Positions 33,516-35,745 of a stretch of DNA of 35,745 nucleotides are shown here, one piece after another (the stretch's first letter is position 1; every line of letters starts with the position of its first letter). The stretch is from Phycisphaerales bacterium (lineage in GTDB: Bacteria > Planctomycetota > Phycisphaerae > UBA1845), in NCBI GenBank assembly GCA_003597935.1, contig QZJT01000011.1, forward strand, positions 1 to 35,745, written 5' to 3'. The position numbers and the translations under genes were made by a program. The notes beneath the pieces were generated by a model. It ran no database searches. It was not told where the DNA came from and worked only from the letters and a program-made list of their open reading frames with translations.

Positions 33516-35745
33516 ATGGCAAAGCCGACGAGGGATATCAGGCCAGACAATCGTGACGGGGCCGGGAGCGGTCCGCCGGGCGCACGGTGTGGTGCGTTCA
33601 CCATGTGGTGCTGCGCCATCGTGATCGCCGGCGTCGCGGGGACGGCCCACGGACAATTCACGGACATCACGGCATCGGCCGGCGTCAACGGGGTCACCGG
33701 GACGTATGGGGCCGCGTGGGGAGACTACAACAACGATGGCTACCCTGACCTCTGGGTCTCGGTGGACAACAAACTGTTCACGAACAACGGCAACGGCACG
33801 TTCAGCGCCCCTCAAGTTCTTTCCAGCAGCGACTGCTGCAAACGGGCGGGTCACTGGGGCGATTATGACAACGATGGAGACCTGGACCTGCTTCATACGA
33901 GAGGCCCCTACCTCTATCGAAATGACGGGGGAGGGACATTCACGACGCAGAACAACGCTGCCATCGGCCTGTCGGGCCTCACCAACCTGGGCGATGCCGG
34001 ATGGATAGACTACAACGAGGACGGCTGGCTGGACATCTGGGGGCCCGACGGAACCAGTCCGGGCAACCACGTCTTCCGCAACGACGGCGATGGAACCTTC
34101 ACCGACCAGGGCGTTGATGCGCTGGGGCTGACGCCCAGTAGCAACGGCGAGACCACTGTCGTTTCCGACTACGACGCAGACGGCCATACCGACGTTTTGT
34201 ACCGCGGTGACAGCGTCGTCCTGTGGCGCAGCAATGGCAATGGAACATTCACGAACACGACGGCGGCGGCCGGCATCCTGCTGGCGGGCCAGGACGGCGG
34301 TTACAACGGCACCGTCTTCGGCGACTATGACAATGACGGCGACCTGGATCTGGCCGGCGCCGAGAGCACCGGTCTGACGCTCTACCGCAACAACGGCAAT
34401 GGCAGTTTCACGGACGTAACGGCCACGGTGGGGGTGGACGATGGCGGTCTGTTCACCGGCGTGGCCTGGGCCGATTACGACCACGACGGCGACCTGGATC
34501 TGTACGCCGCCCACCGCGACTGGCCCAACCACCTCTGGCGCAACAACGGCGACGGCACGTTCACGGACGTGGCCGCGGCACTCGGCGTCGCCGACGCCGG
34601 CGCCACTTATGGTACCGTCTTCGCCGACTTCGATCTCGATGGTGATCTCGATCTCTTCGTGGTCAACGATGCCGGCGCCAGCAGGCTCTACCGCAATGAC
34701 TTGAACAACGGTAACTACTTCAAGGTCAAAGTGACCGGTGAGGGGGCCGGCGGGTCGCCCCGCGACGGCACGGGCAGCCGGGTGGAGGTCTGGAACAGCA
34801 CCGCCACGACGCTGTTGGCCGTCCGCGAGATCACCGGCGGCGAAGGGTACGGTTCCCATCCTCCCCACATCGCCCACTTCGGTCTGGATCCGGCCCAGGC
34901 CTACACCGTCAAGGTCACCTTTACCAGCGGGAAGCAGAGCGTTCGCAGCGGCGTGATTCCGCAGGCGGAATCCATTGTCATCGGCCCCACCGTGCTCAAT
35001 CAGACAATCGAGGTCCGCGAAGCCGCTGGGGTCGACCTCGTACAGAGCGGCGGGACCACCTCCGTGAGCGAGACCGGACCGACCGCCGATACCTACACCC
35101 TCGCGCTCCTGACCCAGCCCACGGCCGACGTCACCATCACCGTCGATCCGGACACGCAGACGGATCTGGGTGCCGGGGCGGGTACAGCCGTCGTGCTGAC
35201 CTTCACACCCGCGAACTGGAATACAGCGCAGGTCGTGACCGTCACGGCTGTGGACGACGGCGCTATCGAGGGTAACCATACTTCGACGATCACGCACTCG
35301 GTGGCCGGCGCCGACCCGGACTACAACGGGCTCGTGATCTCGAACGTCACGGTCAGTCTCGCCGACAACGATGTCGCCGGCGTCACCCTCTCGCAGACCG
35401 GCGGGCTCACCGCCGTACACGAGAGCCCCACGGACACGGACACCTACTCGTTTGTGCTGACCGCCGAACCGATCGCCGATGTCATCCTCACCGCTGACCC
35501 CGATACGCAGACGGATCTGGGCGCCGGCCCTGGTCAGCCCGTTACCCTGGTCTTCACGAGCGCCGACTGGAGCAGCCCGCAGGTCGTCACCGTTCGCGCC
35601 GTCAATGACGCGGTCGTCGAAGACCTGCACACCTCCAACATCACCCATTCCGTCGCCAGCGCGGACGCCGGGTTTAACGGACTGGTCGTCTCTACTGTCA
35701 CTGTGGCCATTGCCGACGACGACGGCAGCGTCCCCGGCGGGGGAG
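33516..35745 (+). CDS. Large secreted FG-GAP/VCBS and ASPIC/UnbV repeat protein, 3' end outside window
   Basis: 743 residues are visible and no stop occurs. ATG at 33516 gives a charged stretch, then a hydrophobic core MWCCAIVIAGVAGTAHG that ends like a signal peptide; an ATG at 33603 would keep only the core, so the longer start is preferred. Residues ~50-400 contain repeated Ca2+-loop motifs typical of FG-GAP/VCBS blades: DYNNDGYPDLW, DYDNDGDLDLL, DYNEDGWLDIW, DYDHDGDLDLY, DFDLDGDLDLF, each followed by N-N-G-N/D-G-T/S-F. An ASPIC/UnbV domain follows (VKVTGEGAGGSPRDGTGSRV, GEGYGSHPPHIAHFGL). From 35028, two tandem units of 117 residues share DPDTQTDLGAG, VVTVTAVDD/VVTVRAVND and end in ADND/ADDD, like adhesin or Calx-beta-type repeats. 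A large surface or matrix protein is likely. An opposing open frame of 771 codons covers much of this gene and is a shadow. Confidence 0.9.
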   Translation, partial: MAKPTRDIRPDNRDGAGSGPPGARCGAFTMWCCAIVIAGVAGTAHGQFTDITASAGVNGVTGTYGAAWGDYNNDGYPDLWVSVDNKLFTNNGNGTFSAPQVLSSSDCCKRAGHWGDYDNDGDLDLLHTRGPYLYRNDGGGTFTTQNNAAIGLSGLTNLGDAGWIDYNEDGWLDIWGPDGTSPGNHVFRNDGDGTFTDQGVDALGLTPSSNGETTVVSDYDADGHTDVLYRGDSVVLWRSNGNGTFTNTTAAAGILLAGQDGGYNGTVFGDYDNDGDLDLAGAESTGLTLYRNNGNGSFTDVTATVGVDDGGLFTGVAWADYDHDGDLDLYAAHRDWPNHLWRNNGDGTFTDVAAALGVADAGATYGTVFADFDLDGDLDLFVVNDAGASRLYRNDLNNGNYFKVKVTGEGAGGSPRDGTGSRVEVWNSTATTLLAVREITGGEGYGSHPPHIAHFGLDPAQAYTVKVTFTSGKQSVRSGVIPQAESIVIGPTVLNQTIEVREAAGVDLVQSGGTTSVSETGPTADTYTLALLTQPTADVTITVDPDTQTDLGAGAGTAVVLTFTPANWNTAQVVTVTAVDDGAIEGNHTSTITHSVAGADPDYNGLVISNVTVSLADNDVAGVTLSQTGGLTAVHESPTDTDTYSFVLTAEPIADVILTADPDTQTDLGAGPGQPVTLVFTSADWSSPQVVTVRAVNDAVVEDLHTSNITHSVASADAGFNGLVVSTVTVAIADDDGSVPGGG
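35028..35729 (+). repeat. Two tandem 351-bp repeats encoding 117-residue units
   Basis: Units at 35028-35378 and 35379-35729 encode similar 117-residue blocks beginning GVDLVQSGG and GVTLSQTGG. Both include DPDTQTDLGAG, a V-V-T-V-x-A-V-x-D core and THSVA, ending near a D-N-D or D-D-D motif. Further units may follow beyond the window. Confidence 0.85.

Noticed and set aside
33333..35648. 771-codon open frame on the minus strand over the FG-GAP gene
   Set aside because: The plus strand has clear repeated DYDNDGDLDL-type motifs and a signal peptide. The opposite frame is a shadow of high-GC codon use.

Overview
The window comes from a high-GC bacterium, most likely a planctomycete, and more probably of the Phycisphaerae type. 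The evidence is an ECF sigma factor beside a Ser/Thr kinase with a TPR tail, secreted proteins with Asp-Cys-Asn-Gly-Asn type repeats, an FG-GAP/ASPIC protein, MJ0042-type zinc ribbon and SHOCT-like small proteins, an NPCBM domain fused to a membrane glycosyltransferase, and many GC-rich palindromes between genes. This placement is inferred from gene families; no rRNA or other phylogenetic marker gene was compared.

Layout. 1-263: end of a winged-helix protein with an AT-hook-like motif. 482-6392 (minus): a surface-glycan cluster (unknown protein, DegT-type aminotransferase, UDP-glucuronate decarboxylase-like enzyme, glycosyltransferase with NPCBM, inositol monophosphatase-family enzyme). 6738-7472 (plus): two-helix membrane protein. 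7501-11417 (minus): aldo/keto reductase, Wzz-like coiled-coil protein (start and stop overlapping) and TatC. 11773-14110 (plus): SHOCT-like protein, ClpX and a zinc-ribbon protein, with three REP-like hairpins after clpX. 14196-16988 (minus): hybrid histidine kinase. 17293-21884 (minus): three exported proteins, one with BNR boxes, nine DCNGN repeats and a propeller-like tail. 22376-25938 (minus): histidine kinase and sigma-54 response regulator overlapping at TTGA. 26213-30759 (minus): ECF sigma factor, zinc-finger/Ser-Thr kinase/TPR protein, RuvC and RuvA, all overlapping or nearly so. 30919-32139 (plus): acidic tail-anchored protein. 32207-32888: short IS4-derived element. 32897-33180: orphan Cys-rich 3' gene end and a strong hairpin. 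33516-end (plus): large secreted FG-GAP/ASPIC protein that runs out of the window.

How the genes fit together. The 482-6392 genes and the reductase/Wzz-like pair suggest synthesis of a xylose- or aminosugar-containing surface polysaccharide. The signalling genes (two histidine kinases, one sigma-54 regulator, one ECF/kinase module) are unusually dense. The most unusual arrangements are (i) Holliday-junction genes ruvC and ruvA coupled to an ECF sigma factor and its zinc-finger kinase, in an operon holding every G/C homopolymer of 8-9 bases that I noticed, and (ii) a 682-bp IS4 derivative whose transposase ORF keeps the two ends but lacks the catalytic core, inserted into a copy of a palindromic repeat that also occurs twice near 22.2-22.3 kb. 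No rRNA, tRNA, CRISPR array or prophage was seen.
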